Below, piece after piece: positions 49,901 to 58,618 of a DNA stretch of 64,000 bases (positions within the stretch are counted from its first letter, which is position 1; each line of letters starts with the position of its first letter). A model generated the notes under the pieces. The model made no database searches, was not told the origin of the DNA, and saw nothing but the letters and a program-made list of their open reading frames with translations. This DNA comes from Streptomyces sp. RPA4-2 (GTDB taxonomy: Bacteria; Actinomycetota; Actinomycetes; Streptomycetales; Streptomycetaceae). A program made the translations under genes and the position numbers. The stretch is from positions 9,796,001-9,860,000 of the forward strand of contig NZ_CP050975.2 of the NCBI RefSeq assembly GCF_012273515.2, read 5' to 3'.

Positions 49901-50725
49901 TCAGGCCCCGCCCCGCTCGCGGGGGATCTTCTGGCCGGCCTCGACAGCCACCGGCAACCGGTTCTCCACCGGTGGCAGCGGGCAGGTGGCCAGGTCCGTG
50001 TACGCGCACGGCAGGTTCGTCGCACGGTTGAAGTCCAGGACGACCGTGCCGTCCGCGGCGGGCGCTTCCACGGTGAGGGCGCGGTTCGCGGCGTAGGTGG
50101 TGACTCCCGAGGTCGCGTCGGTGAACAGCACCGTCAGCCGGCCCGCGCCATGTCCGGGGAACGCGGTCAGGGACAAGTGGCGTCCCTCCAGGTCGAACTC
50201 GATCCGGCCCGGCGCGTCGTACACATGCTCCAGGCCCTCGACCGCCGCACCCACCGTGGTCGGCCGCGGCTCATCGAAGGCGACATAGCGGCCCGTCAAC
50301 GCCCAGCGCGGATGCGGTGCGTAGGCGGGCGTTCCGGTGAAGGCGGTGCGCAGCGGCGCGTCCGGATGCCGGGGACGCACGATGTCGTTTCCACCGCGCT
50401 TGGCCACCTCGATCACGGCGTCACCCCAGACCGCGTCGACGCCACCGCGTTCGGGGAGCACGCCGAAGTGGTGCTCCCCGCGCACCGGGGCTCCGTCGAC
50501 CAGCAGTTCCTCACCGTCGTCGAGGGCCACGGTGACCCCGTCGGTGCCGGTCCACCACGCGCCCGGGGCGTCCGGGAAGCGCTGGGGCCGGTCGTCCAGC
50601 CAGTGCAGGCCGGTGATCGCGAGGAAACCGTGCGGGTCGGCGAGCCGTTCCTCCTGCGCGCGGTACCAGTCCAGCCAGTTCTGGGTGAAGGCCTGCAGAT
50701 CCGTCGTCGTGACCTGAGTGGTCAT
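49901..50725 (-). CDS. DUF1684-family protein
   Basis: The 274-residue product, ATG 50725 behind AAGGAG, is recognised by LQAFTQNWLDWYRAQEERLA, GFLAITGLHWL and the C-terminal motif DFNRATNLPCAYTDLATCPL followed by PPVENRLPVAVEAGQK. The family is widespread in actinobacteria and Bacteroidetes without a known reaction; the two conserved Cys and the final Pro-Glu-Asn-Arg-Leu are its hallmark. There is no signal peptide. It is transcribed toward the decarboxylase gene. Confidence 0.88.
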   Translation of the reverse strand: MTTQVTTTDLQAFTQNWLDWYRAQEERLADPHGFLAITGLHWLDDRPQRFPDAPGAWWTGTDGVTVALDDGEELLVDGAPVRGEHHFGVLPERGGVDAVWGDAVIEVAKRGGNDIVRPRHPDAPLRTAFTGTPAYAPHPRWALTGRYVAFDEPRPTTVGAAVEGLEHVYDAPGRIEFDLEGRHLSLTAFPGHGAGRLTVLFTDATSGVTTYAANRALTVEAPAADGTVVLDFNRATNLPCAYTDLATCPLPPVENRLPVAVEAGQKIPRERGGA

Positions 50726-51298
50726 CAGTACTCCTTCGTCTTCGTCGCGCGAGTGGCTGTGTCCAACTGCTGGTTGCCGCGAAGAGGCCGTAAGCCCCGC
50801 GTGTCAGCGGCGAGTTGACGGACGCAGCCCTCCTCCGTCCGGCAGGTCCACACACCCTGGCCGTGGAGCGCTCCTCCTGCGGTCATGCCAGTGAGAACCA
50901 CCCACGCCCGATCCGGCATTCCGCTCCGTGTGTGACAGCTTCTTGTCAGTCGTGTGTACGGGGACGGCCTCACGCCGGGCACACGGGGCGGGGCCCGCGC
51001 CTCCGGGGCGCCCGGGCCGAGGGAGGCGGTCAAGCAGCATGGTGGGCCGGACCCCGCCTGTCGCGACGTGTGCCGCTCAGCGGACCGGAGCACCGACGTG
51101 CCGTTCCGCGCGGATGTCCTGGCGGCCCGGAGCGGGTCGGTTCGGCTGGGATCCGTCCGGCCCGGCGCGGGTCGGGAGCCCGGAACCGCGCGGCGACGTG
51201 CATGATCGTGGGTCTCACGAGGAACGGTCGGCCTTCATCTCTCGTGGGAGGGCAGACGATCAGCGTCGTGTCGGACCCAGTGCGAAAGGACATCGCCC
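50726..51298. other. Divergent intergenic region
   Basis: About 570 bp between the DUF1684 gene and the next membrane protein gene. Minus-strand codons just upstream of 50725 stay open (ending TRATKTKEY at the stop that overlaps the next ATG), so a short leader ORF is conceivable but has no clear start. Nothing else is recognised. Confidence 0.3.
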
Positions 51299-52015
51299 AT
51301 GGTGAAGAGCCGCGTCGAGGCCCGGGTGAGGCACCCCAGGCACGAGCGCCGTGGTGAGGCCCGACTGCCTGGGGTGGTCGCCACGCTCATCGCGATCACC
51401 CTGTACGTGGCCCTGCCGCAGCAACTGTTGGTCGCTCCGCGCTATGTGCTGCCCGCTCTGGAACTGCTCCTTCTGGTGCCGCTCATCGCGGTCAATCCCA
51501 AGAGGCTCACCCGGCAGACCAAGGCCATCAGGTTCTTCTCGCTGGCTCTCGTCCTCGTCATCGCGGCCAGCAACCTCACCGCGCTCGGCATCCTCATTCA
51601 CGAACTGATCCACGCCGATGTCAAGGACGGCCGTTCCTTGCTGGTCGCGGCACTACAGGTGTGGCTCACCAACATCATCGCCTTCGGGCTCGCGTACTGG
51701 GAACTGGACCGTGGCGGCCCCGTGGCACGCACCCAGGCACCGCGTGGCGAGCTCCCCCTGGCGGACTTCCGCTTCTCGCAGGACGAGAACGACGACGCGG
51801 TGGAGGAGGTCGCGGACGGCGCCAGCGGCACCTCGGACTGGGTTCCGACCCTCGTGGACTACCTGTACATCTCCGTGACCAACTCGACGGCCTTCAGCCC
51901 CACCGACACGATGCCCCTCTCCACCCGCGCGAAGCTGTTGATGAGCGTCGAGAGCGTCGCCGCCCTCCTGACCTCCCTCCTGGTCATCGCCCGCGCGGTC
52001 AGTGTCCTGCACTGA
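51299..52015 (+). CDS. Integral membrane protein (DUF1345-like)
   Basis: The 238-residue protein, ATG 51299 after GAAAGG, has about five membrane segments (LPGVVATLIAITLYVAL, YVLPALELLLLVPLIAV, RFFSLALVLVIAASNLTALG, a fourth near LQVWLTNIIAFGLAYW and a C-terminal helix LLTSLLVIARAVSVL). The segment LVDYLYISVTNSTAFSPTDT before the last helix is characteristic of this group and resembles an ion-channel pore helix. Function is unknown. It is alone on its strand. Confidence 0.75.
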   Translation: MVKSRVEARVRHPRHERRGEARLPGVVATLIAITLYVALPQQLLVAPRYVLPALELLLLVPLIAVNPKRLTRQTKAIRFFSLALVLVIAASNLTALGILIHELIHADVKDGRSLLVAALQVWLTNIIAFGLAYWELDRGGPVARTQAPRGELPLADFRFSQDENDDAVEEVADGASGTSDWVPTLVDYLYISVTNSTAFSPTDTMPLSTRAKLLMSVESVAALLTSLLVIARAVSVLH

Positions 52016-52179
52016 CCGGCCGGCTGAGGACGGCTGCCCTGTGCCCTTGTAAGGGGGCGGGGGAGTGATGTGGTCCCCGTGTCCCCTGTGTGTCCGCTCC
52101 ACGCGTCCGTACATCCGCGTTCCGCGAGTCGTCCCAGGGGGACACACCACCGATGATCCGGGGGCGTCGCAGAAACCGC

Positions 52180-52215
52180 CGGAAGTCCCCGCGCCACCGC
52201 GGCCGGGGACTTCCG
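52180..52215. terminator. Bidirectional hairpin
   Basis: Perfect 12-bp arms 52180-52191 and 52204-52215 with a 12-nt loop lie between the convergent membrane-protein and DUF4235 genes. Confidence 0.7.
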
Positions 52216-52292
52216 TGCGCTGGTGCCGACGGTCGGGTCCGGGAAGGCTCCCGGTGTCTGATCGTCGTCGGCACGGGCCGTCATCAGGGGCG

Positions 52293-52559
52293 TCAGCCTG
52301 GCCAGGTACCGGTCACGCGGCGAGTGGTGGTGGCACCGGCGCGGTCGACGGCGGCTTTGACGCCCGCGAAGATCGCACCCTGCAGCGTGGCGGCGAGCAG
52401 GATCTCACGCCAAGTACGGTTCTCGTCCGTGGCGTTGGGGGTGTCCTCGGCATGGGTGAGTATCTTCCAGGCCTGTTTGAAGGCCATCCCGGCGAGCAAG
52501 CCGCCGGCGGCGCCCAGGGCGAGACCGACCGGTTTGTAGGCGGCCTTCGAGGCTTTCAC
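52293..52559 (-). CDS. DUF4235 small membrane protein
   Basis: GTG 52559 overlaps the stop of the DUF3618 gene (GTGA) and follows GGAG; it gives 88 residues. A glycine-rich membrane helix pair (KPVGLALGAAGGLLAGMAFK, QAWKILT; later AATLQGAIFAGVKAAVD) defines DUF4235. It is the last of three coupled genes (holin-like, DUF3618, DUF4235), a conserved actinobacterial envelope cluster whose role is unknown. Confidence 0.85.
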   Translation of the reverse strand: MKASKAAYKPVGLALGAAGGLLAGMAFKQAWKILTHAEDTPNATDENRTWREILLAATLQGAIFAGVKAAVDRAGATTTRRVTGTWPG

Positions 52560-53035
52560 CGGCTCCAGCCCTTCTTGCGGCGGAACATCAGCCACGCGAG
52601 GGCCGTCGCGCCCCCCGCTGCCACCAGCAGCTTGCGGTTGTCCCGTACCGCCCGGGCGCCCTGGGCGGCCCGCAGCTGTACCGGCTCAGGAGCCTTTTCC
52701 TCCCACACACTTCCGGCCTGCGCGGTCTTCTCCCGGACCTGGGCGGCGGTCTGGGCCGCCCGGTCCTTGACCTGGTCGGGCAGCTTGTCCTGGACCGAGT
52801 GCGCGGCCTGGGCCGCCTTGGCCTTCAGCTCCCCGGCCTTGGCCACGGTCTGCTCCTTGACCTCGGCGGTCTTCTCCTTGACCTCGGCGGTCTTCTCCTT
52901 CGCCCGGGCCTTGACGTCGGTCTTGTCGGCCAGCGCCTGGACCGTCTCCCCGAGCTCGACACGGGTCTGCTCGACCTGTTCACGCAGCTCATCGGGGGTG
53001 GAGGCGGTCCGCTCGTGGTCGGATGGGTTGCTCAT
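52556..53035 (-). CDS. DUF3618 protein with coiled-coil repeats and C-terminal membrane anchor
   Basis: The 159-residue protein starts with the DUF3618 motif DELREQVEQTRVELGETVQA, then a Lys/Glu/Ala coiled coil with near-exact heptad-like copies (AKEKTAEVKEKTAEVKEQTV), and ends with a hydrophobic stretch LLVAAGGATALAWLMF before a basic tail. It is likely a membrane-anchored coiled-coil protein at the cytoplasmic face. It overlaps both neighbours by 4 bp. Confidence 0.9.
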   Translation of the reverse strand: MSNPSDHERTASTPDELREQVEQTRVELGETVQALADKTDVKARAKEKTAEVKEKTAEVKEQTVAKAGELKAKAAQAAHSVQDKLPDQVKDRAAQTAAQVREKTAQAGSVWEEKAPEPVQLRAAQGARAVRDNRKLLVAAGGATALAWLMFRRKKGWSR

Positions 53036-53469
53036 CGGTGGGCACTCCTCTTGATCTCGGCCACATCGGCCTTCACGTTTTCGATGGTCTGCTCAGGCAC
53101 GGGGGGCGCCGCCTGGCCGACCTGCTTCTTCCCGGTCAGAGCCAGGACCGCGGCGATCACACCCAACACCGCGGTGACGATCAGCGCCGCGGCCCACACC
53201 GGCAGCGGCACGGCCAGGGCGGCGATCGCGGCGACCACCAGAGCCTCCAGCGTCAGGAAGCCCACGATTCCGGCGCCCCCGAACAGCCCGCCGCTCTTGC
53301 CGTAGTGCCTGCCCTTCTCCTTCATCTCCGCCTGTGCCAGCCGGAGTTCGCCCCGGACCAGCTCGGTCAGCTGCTGCGAAGCCCGGTGCACCAGCTCACC
53401 CACCTGATCCGATCCGGACCCCTGTGCCTGCGTGCCGGACCCATCCGCGTGCGACCGCACACTCGACAC
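53032..53469 (-). CDS. Phage-holin-family (PF07332-type) membrane protein
   Basis: GTG 53469 follows GGGAGGTGAT and gives 145 residues. A hydrophilic N-terminus with VGELVHRASQQLTELVRGEL and RLAQAEMKEKGRHYGKSGGL precedes two strong membrane helices (FLTLEALVVAAIAALAVPLP; WAAALIVTAVLGVIAAVLAL). In this chromosomal context it is a structural membrane protein of the DUF3618 cluster and not a lysis holin. Its stop overlaps the DUF3618 ATG. Confidence 0.88.
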   Translation of the reverse strand: MSSVRSHADGSGTQAQGSGSDQVGELVHRASQQLTELVRGELRLAQAEMKEKGRHYGKSGGLFGGAGIVGFLTLEALVVAAIAALAVPLPVWAAALIVTAVLGVIAAVLALTGKKQVGQAAPPVPEQTIENVKADVAEIKRSAHR

Positions 53470-53664
53470 GGCAATCACCTCCCACCAGTTTCCTCGGTCA
53501 CCGCCGGGGCCCTGCTGAGCCACGACGGTCAGTGAGGAGGCGAGTACCCCCAACCGAGCAGTTCAGGGCAGGGACTGCGAATCAGTGCCGCCAGGGGCGA
53601 CGGACGGTGCGCCGCGTGAACCGCCGGCACCAGCCCCGTAACGGCCGCGAGGTGCGAGGTGCGA

Positions 53665-54714
53665 TCAGAGGTCGCCGAGCCGACGGCGGTCCTCCTCGTC
53701 CCAAGTGCGGGTGTCGCGCGGCTGGGTGTAGGGCTCCGCCTTCGGCGGGTGACCGCCCGCGATGGCCCGCTGACGGATCGTCTCGGCGTCGAACTCCAGA
53801 CCCAGCAGGATCGCCAGGTTGCTGATCCACAGCCACACCAGGAAGACGATGACCCCGGCCATCGTGCCGTAAGTCTTGTTGTAGGACGCGAAATTCGCCA
53901 CGTAGAACGCGAATCCTGCCGAGGCGATCATCCAGATCACGAGGGCGAGGAAGCTGCCCGGCGTGATCCAGCGGAACCCCTTCACCTTGGCGTTCGGGCT
54001 CGCCCAGTACAGGATCGCGATCATGACGGTGACCAGAACGACCAGCACGGGCCATTTCGCGACCGACCACACCGCCAGTGCCGTGTCTCCCACGCCCAGC
54101 GCGCTGCCGGCCTGCCGGGCCACGCCGCCGGAGAAGACCACGATGACGGAGCCGGCGACCGCCAGGATCATCAGTACGACGGTCACACCGACGCGCACCG
54201 GCAGGATCTTCCACACCGGACGGCCCTCCGGCATGTCGTAGACCGCGTTCGCGGCGCGGATGAACGCCGCCACGTACCCGGACGCCGACCACACCGCCAG
54301 TACGATGCCGATGACCGCCACGAGCGATCCCGCGCCGGAGTTGTTCCGCAGTTGTTCCACGGCCCGGGTGATGATGTCGTGGGCCGAGCCGGGGGTGAGC
54401 TGCCTGAGGTTCGTCAGCACCTTGTCCGTGGCCGATCTGCCGATGATGCCCAGCAGGGACACGAGCACCAGCAGCGCCGGGAACAGGGACAGCACCCCGT
54501 AGTACGTCAGCGCCGCCGCCCGGTCGACCAGCTCGTCGTCCTTGAACTCACGCAGGGACCCCTTCAGCGCCGCGCCCCACGCGCGCTTCGGCAGCTTCGC
54601 CGGACTGCCCGGTGCCGCTCGCTCCACCTCCGGCTCCGGGCCGACCTCCTCCGGCGGCAGTACCTCGTCCCTGCCGTGGTGATCTTTTCGCCCTGGAAGA
54701 TGCAGCTTCGCCAT
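53665..54714 (-). CDS. YihY/virulence factor BrkB family membrane protein
   Basis: I place the start at ATG 54714, after CAGGGGG, giving 349 residues. The family opening (DDELVDRAAALTYYGVLSLFP then ALLVLVSLLGIIGR) is followed by about five more membrane helices and YNKTYGTMAGVIVFLVWLWI. The cytoplasmic tail is charged. The family is found near cell-envelope genes; suggested roles include transport, but none is established. It is on the same strand as the holin/DUF3618 cluster but separated by about 195 bp. Confidence 0.9.
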   Translation of the reverse strand: MAKLHLPGRKDHHGRDEVLPPEEVGPEPEVERAAPGSPAKLPKRAWGAALKGSLREFKDDELVDRAAALTYYGVLSLFPALLVLVSLLGIIGRSATDKVLTNLRQLTPGSAHDIITRAVEQLRNNSGAGSLVAVIGIVLAVWSASGYVAAFIRAANAVYDMPEGRPVWKILPVRVGVTVVLMILAVAGSVIVVFSGGVARQAGSALGVGDTALAVWSVAKWPVLVVLVTVMIAILYWASPNAKVKGFRWITPGSFLALVIWMIASAGFAFYVANFASYNKTYGTMAGVIVFLVWLWISNLAILLGLEFDAETIRQRAIAGGHPPKAEPYTQPRDTRTWDEEDRRRLGDL

Positions 54715-54901
54715 AGGGGCCGGGTACCCCCTGAGCTGCCCGCGATGTGTTTGGCTCACCCAGGACACCCAGGACGCCTGGGACACCGAGCACACCCGCC
54801 GGAGGCCCGGCGCGAGCCTCGACGGCCCGGCTGGACGCTGTCGGACCGGACGAGGGCGTACCGAAGTCACCGTGCGTGAGCGAGCCGAAGGAGAACCGAT
54901 C

Positions 54902-55726
54902 ATGATCACGTTCCCCACCGCGCCGGACGTCAGAGCCACCCCCGAAGGCCTCCTGTGGGAGCCGAGCCAACGCTGGGTGCGCGGCCGCAACGGAGACGTC
55001 ACCGTCGTCGACAGCAGGCACCCCGTCCTCGTGTGGGAACCAGGCGTGCCCGTGCCGTTGTACGCCTTCCCGCGCGAGGAGGTCCGCGGGGACCTGCTCC
55101 GCCCCTCGAAGAACCCGCTGACGGGCACGCACACCGGATCGCGGATCTTCTACGACCTGGAAGTCGACGGCGCACTGCTGGAGAACGCGGCCTGGACGTT
55201 CCCGGCCGACGACCTGGCCGGTCATATCGCCTTCGAGTGGTTCCGCCGCGTCGGACGGGGCCTGGACCACTGGTTCGAGGAGGAGGAAGAGATCTTCGTC
55301 CACCCCCGCGACCCGCACAAACGGGTGGACGCCATCCCCAGCGGCCGCCACGTCCGGGTCGAGATCGACGGCACGGTCGTCGCCGACACCCACCACCCGG
55401 TCCTGCTCTTCGAGACCGGCCTGCCGACGCGGTACTACATCCCGCGCGAGGACGTCCGGCTGGAACTGCTCGAACCGACCGACCACAGCACCGGCTGCCC
55501 CTACAAGGGGACCGCCGCGTACTGGTCGTGGCGGGGTGAGGCCGGCGCCCCCGACATCCCGCCGAACGTCGTCTGGAGCTATCCCGAGCCGCTGCCGGCC
55601 GTGGGCGCCGTCAAGGACCTCCTCGCCTTCTACAACGAGGCGGTGGACATCACCGTGGACGGTGTCCGCCTTGAGCGCCCGGTCACTCCGTTCACCCGAA
55701 CGCTCTCGGCGCGGGAACCCGGATGA
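54902..55726 (+). CDS. DUF427 protein with two tandem domains
   Basis: ATG 54902, 8 bp after GAAGGAGA, encodes 274 residues containing two copies of DUF427: first TVVDSRHPVLVWEPGVPVPL, YAFPREEVR; second VVADTHHPVLLFETGLPTRY, YIPREDVRLELLEPT followed by CPYKGTAAYWSW. Tandem DUF427 proteins are common in Streptomyces and form a small beta barrel of unknown function. It is divergent from the YihY-like gene. Confidence 0.9.
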   Translation: MITFPTAPDVRATPEGLLWEPSQRWVRGRNGDVTVVDSRHPVLVWEPGVPVPLYAFPREEVRGDLLRPSKNPLTGTHTGSRIFYDLEVDGALLENAAWTFPADDLAGHIAFEWFRRVGRGLDHWFEEEEEIFVHPRDPHKRVDAIPSGRHVRVEIDGTVVADTHHPVLLFETGLPTRYYIPREDVRLELLEPTDHSTGCPYKGTAAYWSWRGEAGAPDIPPNVVWSYPEPLPAVGAVKDLLAFYNEAVDITVDGVRLERPVTPFTRTLSAREPG

Positions 55727-55727
55727 C

Positions 55728-55764
55728 GGCGCCGGTGGCGGTCATCACGGGCACCACCGGCGCC
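55728..55764. terminator. Hairpin between convergent DUF427 and histidine kinase genes
   Basis: Perfect 11-bp arms GGCGCCGGTGG (55728-55738) and CCACCGGCGCC (55754-55764) fill the 48-bp gap between the two stops. Confidence 0.75.
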
Positions 55765-55774
55765 ACGCCCGTTC

Positions 55775-57382
55775 TCAAGCGGTCGGCTGCGCGCCGGAAC
55801 GGGTCTCTTCCGAAGCGGTGGACGGGAGGCTCGTCTCTGCGGGTTCGCCGGCGAGGGTGAAGGTGATGCGGGTGCCGTCCGTGTACTCCGGGTCGACGAA
55901 GATGGTCCCGCCGTGGAACTCGACGATCTTCCTGCACATCGCCAGCCCGATGCCGCTGCCGTTGTAGGCGTCCTTGGTGTGGAGCCGCTGGAAGATCACG
56001 AACACCTTCTCGGCGTACTCGGGGGCGATGCCGATTCCGTTGTCGGTGACCGTGAACCGCCACAGAGCACCGTCCCGCACGGCGGACACGTGGATGTGCG
56101 GTGTCTCCTGCGGGCGGCGGAACTTGACGGCGTTGCCGATCAGGTTCTGCCACAACATGCCCATCTGGGTGGGCTCGGCGACCAGTGTCGGCAGCTCGTC
56201 CCGGGTGATCACGGCGCCCGCCTCTTCGATACTGACGCTGAGCGCGGAAAGGCTCCGCTTCATCACCGAGTTGAGGTCGACGCTCTGGTGGGCGTGGTGG
56301 ACGCGGCCGACGCGGGAGAAGTCGAGCAGGTCGTTGATGAGGGTCTGCATGCGATTCGCTCCGTCGACCGCGAAATCGATGTACTGGTCGGCCCGGTCGT
56401 CGAGTTGACCTCCGTAACGCCGCTGCAGGAGCTGGGTGAAACTGGAGACCTTGCGCAGTGGTTCCTGGAGGTCGTGGGAGGCCACGTAGGCGAACTGCTC
56501 CAGTTCGGCGTTGGACCGCTGGAGTTCCGTGGACTGCTCGTCCAGGCGCAGCCGTGCCTGCTCACTGAAGTCCAGTTCGCGTACGAGCCGTTGGCGCATG
56601 ACGTCGATCTCGCCGCTCAGCCGCCGCAGGTCCGCGGGACCGGTCGGCGTGATGGGATGACCGAAGTCCCCGTCGGCGACGGCGCGGGCGTCCGCCCCGA
56701 GCCGCTCCAGCGGCGTGGTGATGCCACGGCGCAGCGCCTCGAAGACCACGCCGGCGAGGACGGCGATGAGGACGGCGATCGCGCTGAACACCCAGTTCCG
56801 CAGCCTCATCGTGGTGGCCAGGTCAGCTCGCGCCTGGACTCGGTCGGCACGCAGCCCGTCCTGCTGGGTGGCCATGGATCTGCGGACCTGGTCGAAGGTC
56901 GTCTTGCCCTTCGCGGCACGTTCGGTGGCCAGCGGCGAGGGCACTCCGGCGGGTGAGGCGGCGATCGGCCGGGCGATCCGTTCCTGCCATTCCTGCACGG
57001 CGCTCTGTACGGCCTTCAGATCGCGAAGGCCCGCCCTGTCACCCTGGAGCAGCTCCGAGAGCGTCGCGATGTACGTCTTCTGCTCGGTGAGTCCCTGGTG
57101 ATAGGGCTTGAGGAAGTCCGGTGTTCCGGTGAGCCCATAGCCGCGGATACCGGTCTCCTGGTTGAGCAGGGCCGATTCCAGGCGGATCGAGGTGGTCAGT
57201 GCGGGAGACTTGACGTCCACGAGGCTGTCGCTGATCGACGCCGTCCGTCCCAGGATCCACGCTCCGGTGGCTCCGAGCAGGGCCAGGACGGTCAAGGACA
57301 CGGCCACTCCGACGCGAAGCCATCGCCGGGTCGTCCACGTGGAAAGCTCCCGCGCACGCGGCAGCCTTTCGTCGCCGGTCAT
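55775..57382 (-). CDS. Sensor histidine kinase with CHASE3 and HAMP domains
   Basis: The 535-residue protein has a membrane helix (about residues 25-47), an extracellular CHASE3-type helical domain (ALLNQETGIRGYGLTGTPDF then LKPY), a second membrane helix (NWVFSAIAVLIAVLAGVVFE), HAMP (RRGITTPLERLGADARAVAD), the HisKA phospho-His in FAYVASHDLQEPLRKVSSF (about residue 300) and an HATPase domain (NLIGNAVKFRRPQ, DNGIGIAPEYAEKVF, GSGIGLAMCRKIV). This is the phytochrome/Rcp1-like kinase class. It is divergent from a receiver-domain gene, its probable partner. Confidence 0.93.
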   Translation of the reverse strand: MTGDERLPRARELSTWTTRRWLRVGVAVSLTVLALLGATGAWILGRTASISDSLVDVKSPALTTSIRLESALLNQETGIRGYGLTGTPDFLKPYHQGLTEQKTYIATLSELLQGDRAGLRDLKAVQSAVQEWQERIARPIAASPAGVPSPLATERAAKGKTTFDQVRRSMATQQDGLRADRVQARADLATTMRLRNWVFSAIAVLIAVLAGVVFEALRRGITTPLERLGADARAVADGDFGHPITPTGPADLRRLSGEIDVMRQRLVRELDFSEQARLRLDEQSTELQRSNAELEQFAYVASHDLQEPLRKVSSFTQLLQRRYGGQLDDRADQYIDFAVDGANRMQTLINDLLDFSRVGRVHHAHQSVDLNSVMKRSLSALSVSIEEAGAVITRDELPTLVAEPTQMGMLWQNLIGNAVKFRRPQETPHIHVSAVRDGALWRFTVTDNGIGIAPEYAEKVFVIFQRLHTKDAYNGSGIGLAMCRKIVEFHGGTIFVDPEYTDGTRITFTLAGEPAETSLPSTASEETRSGAQPTA

Positions 57383-57446
57383 TCCCTGACTCCTCCGCTG
57401 TGACGGCCGCCTTCAAAGCGGCGCAGCGCACACTGTAGAGGGCGGT

Positions 57447-57464
57447 CGACAACGTTTGTTGTCG
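57447..57464. promoter_or_regulatory. Palindromic operator between the kinase and HTH-receiver genes
   Basis: CGACAACGTTTGTTGTCG (7-bp arms CGACAAC/GTTGTCG, 4-bp centre) ends 30 bp before the HTH-receiver start and 65 bp from the kinase start. It is a good site for autoregulation by the HTH part of the fusion protein. Confidence 0.55.
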
Positions 57465-57494
57465 TGGGGGCGGTCCGGGGCCTAATGTGCGGGT

Positions 57495-58271
57495 GTGCCT
57501 GGCAAGAACTTCGTCGTGCGGACCACCCCGCGGGAGACGGCCGCAGTCGCGGATGCGGCGGTCGATGATCTCGCGCGGCGCATCGCTCTTCAACTCCTGG
57601 AAGACCCCCCACATCCCCCGTCAGCCGATGATCCGACGCGTGCCCTGACCCTGCTCCACGTACTGACCCACCTCCAGCGGGCCGCCGAACGGCTCCAGCG
57701 GGACGCGGCCCTGGAGGCGGCCGGCGCAGGCGCCGGATACCCGCAGATCGGCGAGGCATGCGACATGACTCGCCAAGGCGCCCGACGCCGCTGGCCGGGA
57801 CTTTTCCAGCACTCCAACGAAGCACCCACGGAGCATCAGATGATGACCACCCCCGCCCGCCCCTTCGACGTCCTGCTCGTCGAGGACGACGTCGCCGACG
57901 CCATGCTCATCGAGGAAGCCCTCTCCGAGCGCGGGGCCCGCAACCTGATCCAGGTCACCGACGGAGTCGCCGCGCTGGAACACCTGCGTACCCCGGGCAG
58001 CGTGCGCCCCGATCTCATCGTGCTCGACCTCAACATGCCGCGGATGAACGGCCGTGATCTGCTCCGGGTCCTGAAGGCCGACGAGGACCTGCAGACCATC
58101 CCGGTGGTCGTCCTCACCACGTCCTCCGCGCCGGACGACGTCGTCGGGGCCTACAACAGCCACGCCAACGCCTACGTGACCAAGCCCGTGAACCTGGCGG
58201 AGTTCGAGCAGGCCGTCCAGAGCATCGACGCGTTCTACCTGGAGACCGCGACGCGACCGCCTCGCGTCTGA
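57495..58271 (+). CDS. HTH-receiver fusion response regulator
   Basis: From GTG 57495 the frame encodes 258 residues without interruption. Residues 1-105 are a small Streptomyces HTH protein (DLARRIALQLLEDPP, then YPQIGEACDMTRQGARRRWP), which usually stands alone. Residues 116-258 are a complete Rcp1-type receiver (FDVLLVEDDVADAMLIEEAL; phospho-Asp in DLIVLDLNMPRMNG, about residue 177; switch Thr in VVLTTSSAP; Lys in AYVTKPVNL). The second part has its own possible start at ATG 57841 or 57844, so two products or one fusion are possible. The divergent CHASE3 kinase is the likely phosphodonor. A fusion would put DNA binding under phospho-control. Confidence 0.85.
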   Translation: MPGKNFVVRTTPRETAAVADAAVDDLARRIALQLLEDPPHPPSADDPTRALTLLHVLTHLQRAAERLQRDAALEAAGAGAGYPQIGEACDMTRQGARRRWPGLFQHSNEAPTEHQMMTTPARPFDVLLVEDDVADAMLIEEALSERGARNLIQVTDGVAALEHLRTPGSVRPDLIVLDLNMPRMNGRDLLRVLKADEDLQTIPVVVLTTSSAPDDVVGAYNSHANAYVTKPVNLAEFEQAVQSIDAFYLETATRPPRV

Positions 58272-58377
58272 ACGCCGCGCGGTCCGCTCTTCGGGGAGGC
58301 AGTGCTGGTGTTCGCGCTCCGGCCTGAGGATGGTGGACCGGTCGGACAAGGCCGCTCGGTCCATCGGCGGTGTCGCG

Positions 58378-58432
58378 GTTCCTGGTCGTGGCGGTGCCAC
58401 AGTTCCTTGTCGTGGGGTGCCACGGTTCCTCG
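58378..58432. repeat. Imperfect tandem repeat in an intergenic region
   Basis: Two to two-and-a-third copies of a 23-24-bp unit (GTTCCTGGTCGTGGCGGTGC then CACA; GTTCCTTGTCGTGGGGTGCC then ACG; GTTCCTCG) lie downstream of the receiver gene. The next 100 bp also contain degenerate GTGTGGCGTGCGG-like repeats. The whole interval 58272-58618 holds no convincing gene. Confidence 0.6.
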
Positions 58433-58618
58433 ACCGGCGGCCATGGATCGCAGGATCGCTGTCCGTGGCGGGGCTTCATCGGATGCGGTGTGGCGTGTGC
58501 GGCGTACGGGGTGTGTGGCGTGCGGGGTAGGCCCGGCCTGACTCCTGGGCCCCCTGTACGACTACGACGCCCGGCCGCCGATCGTCGAAATCGGTGGCCG
58601 GCGAGCCGGGGGTCGGAG

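Noticed and set aside
50726..50860. Possible leader peptide before the DUF1684 gene
   Set aside because: The open frame has no identifiable start or ribosome site, and I do not recognise a known attenuator peptide.
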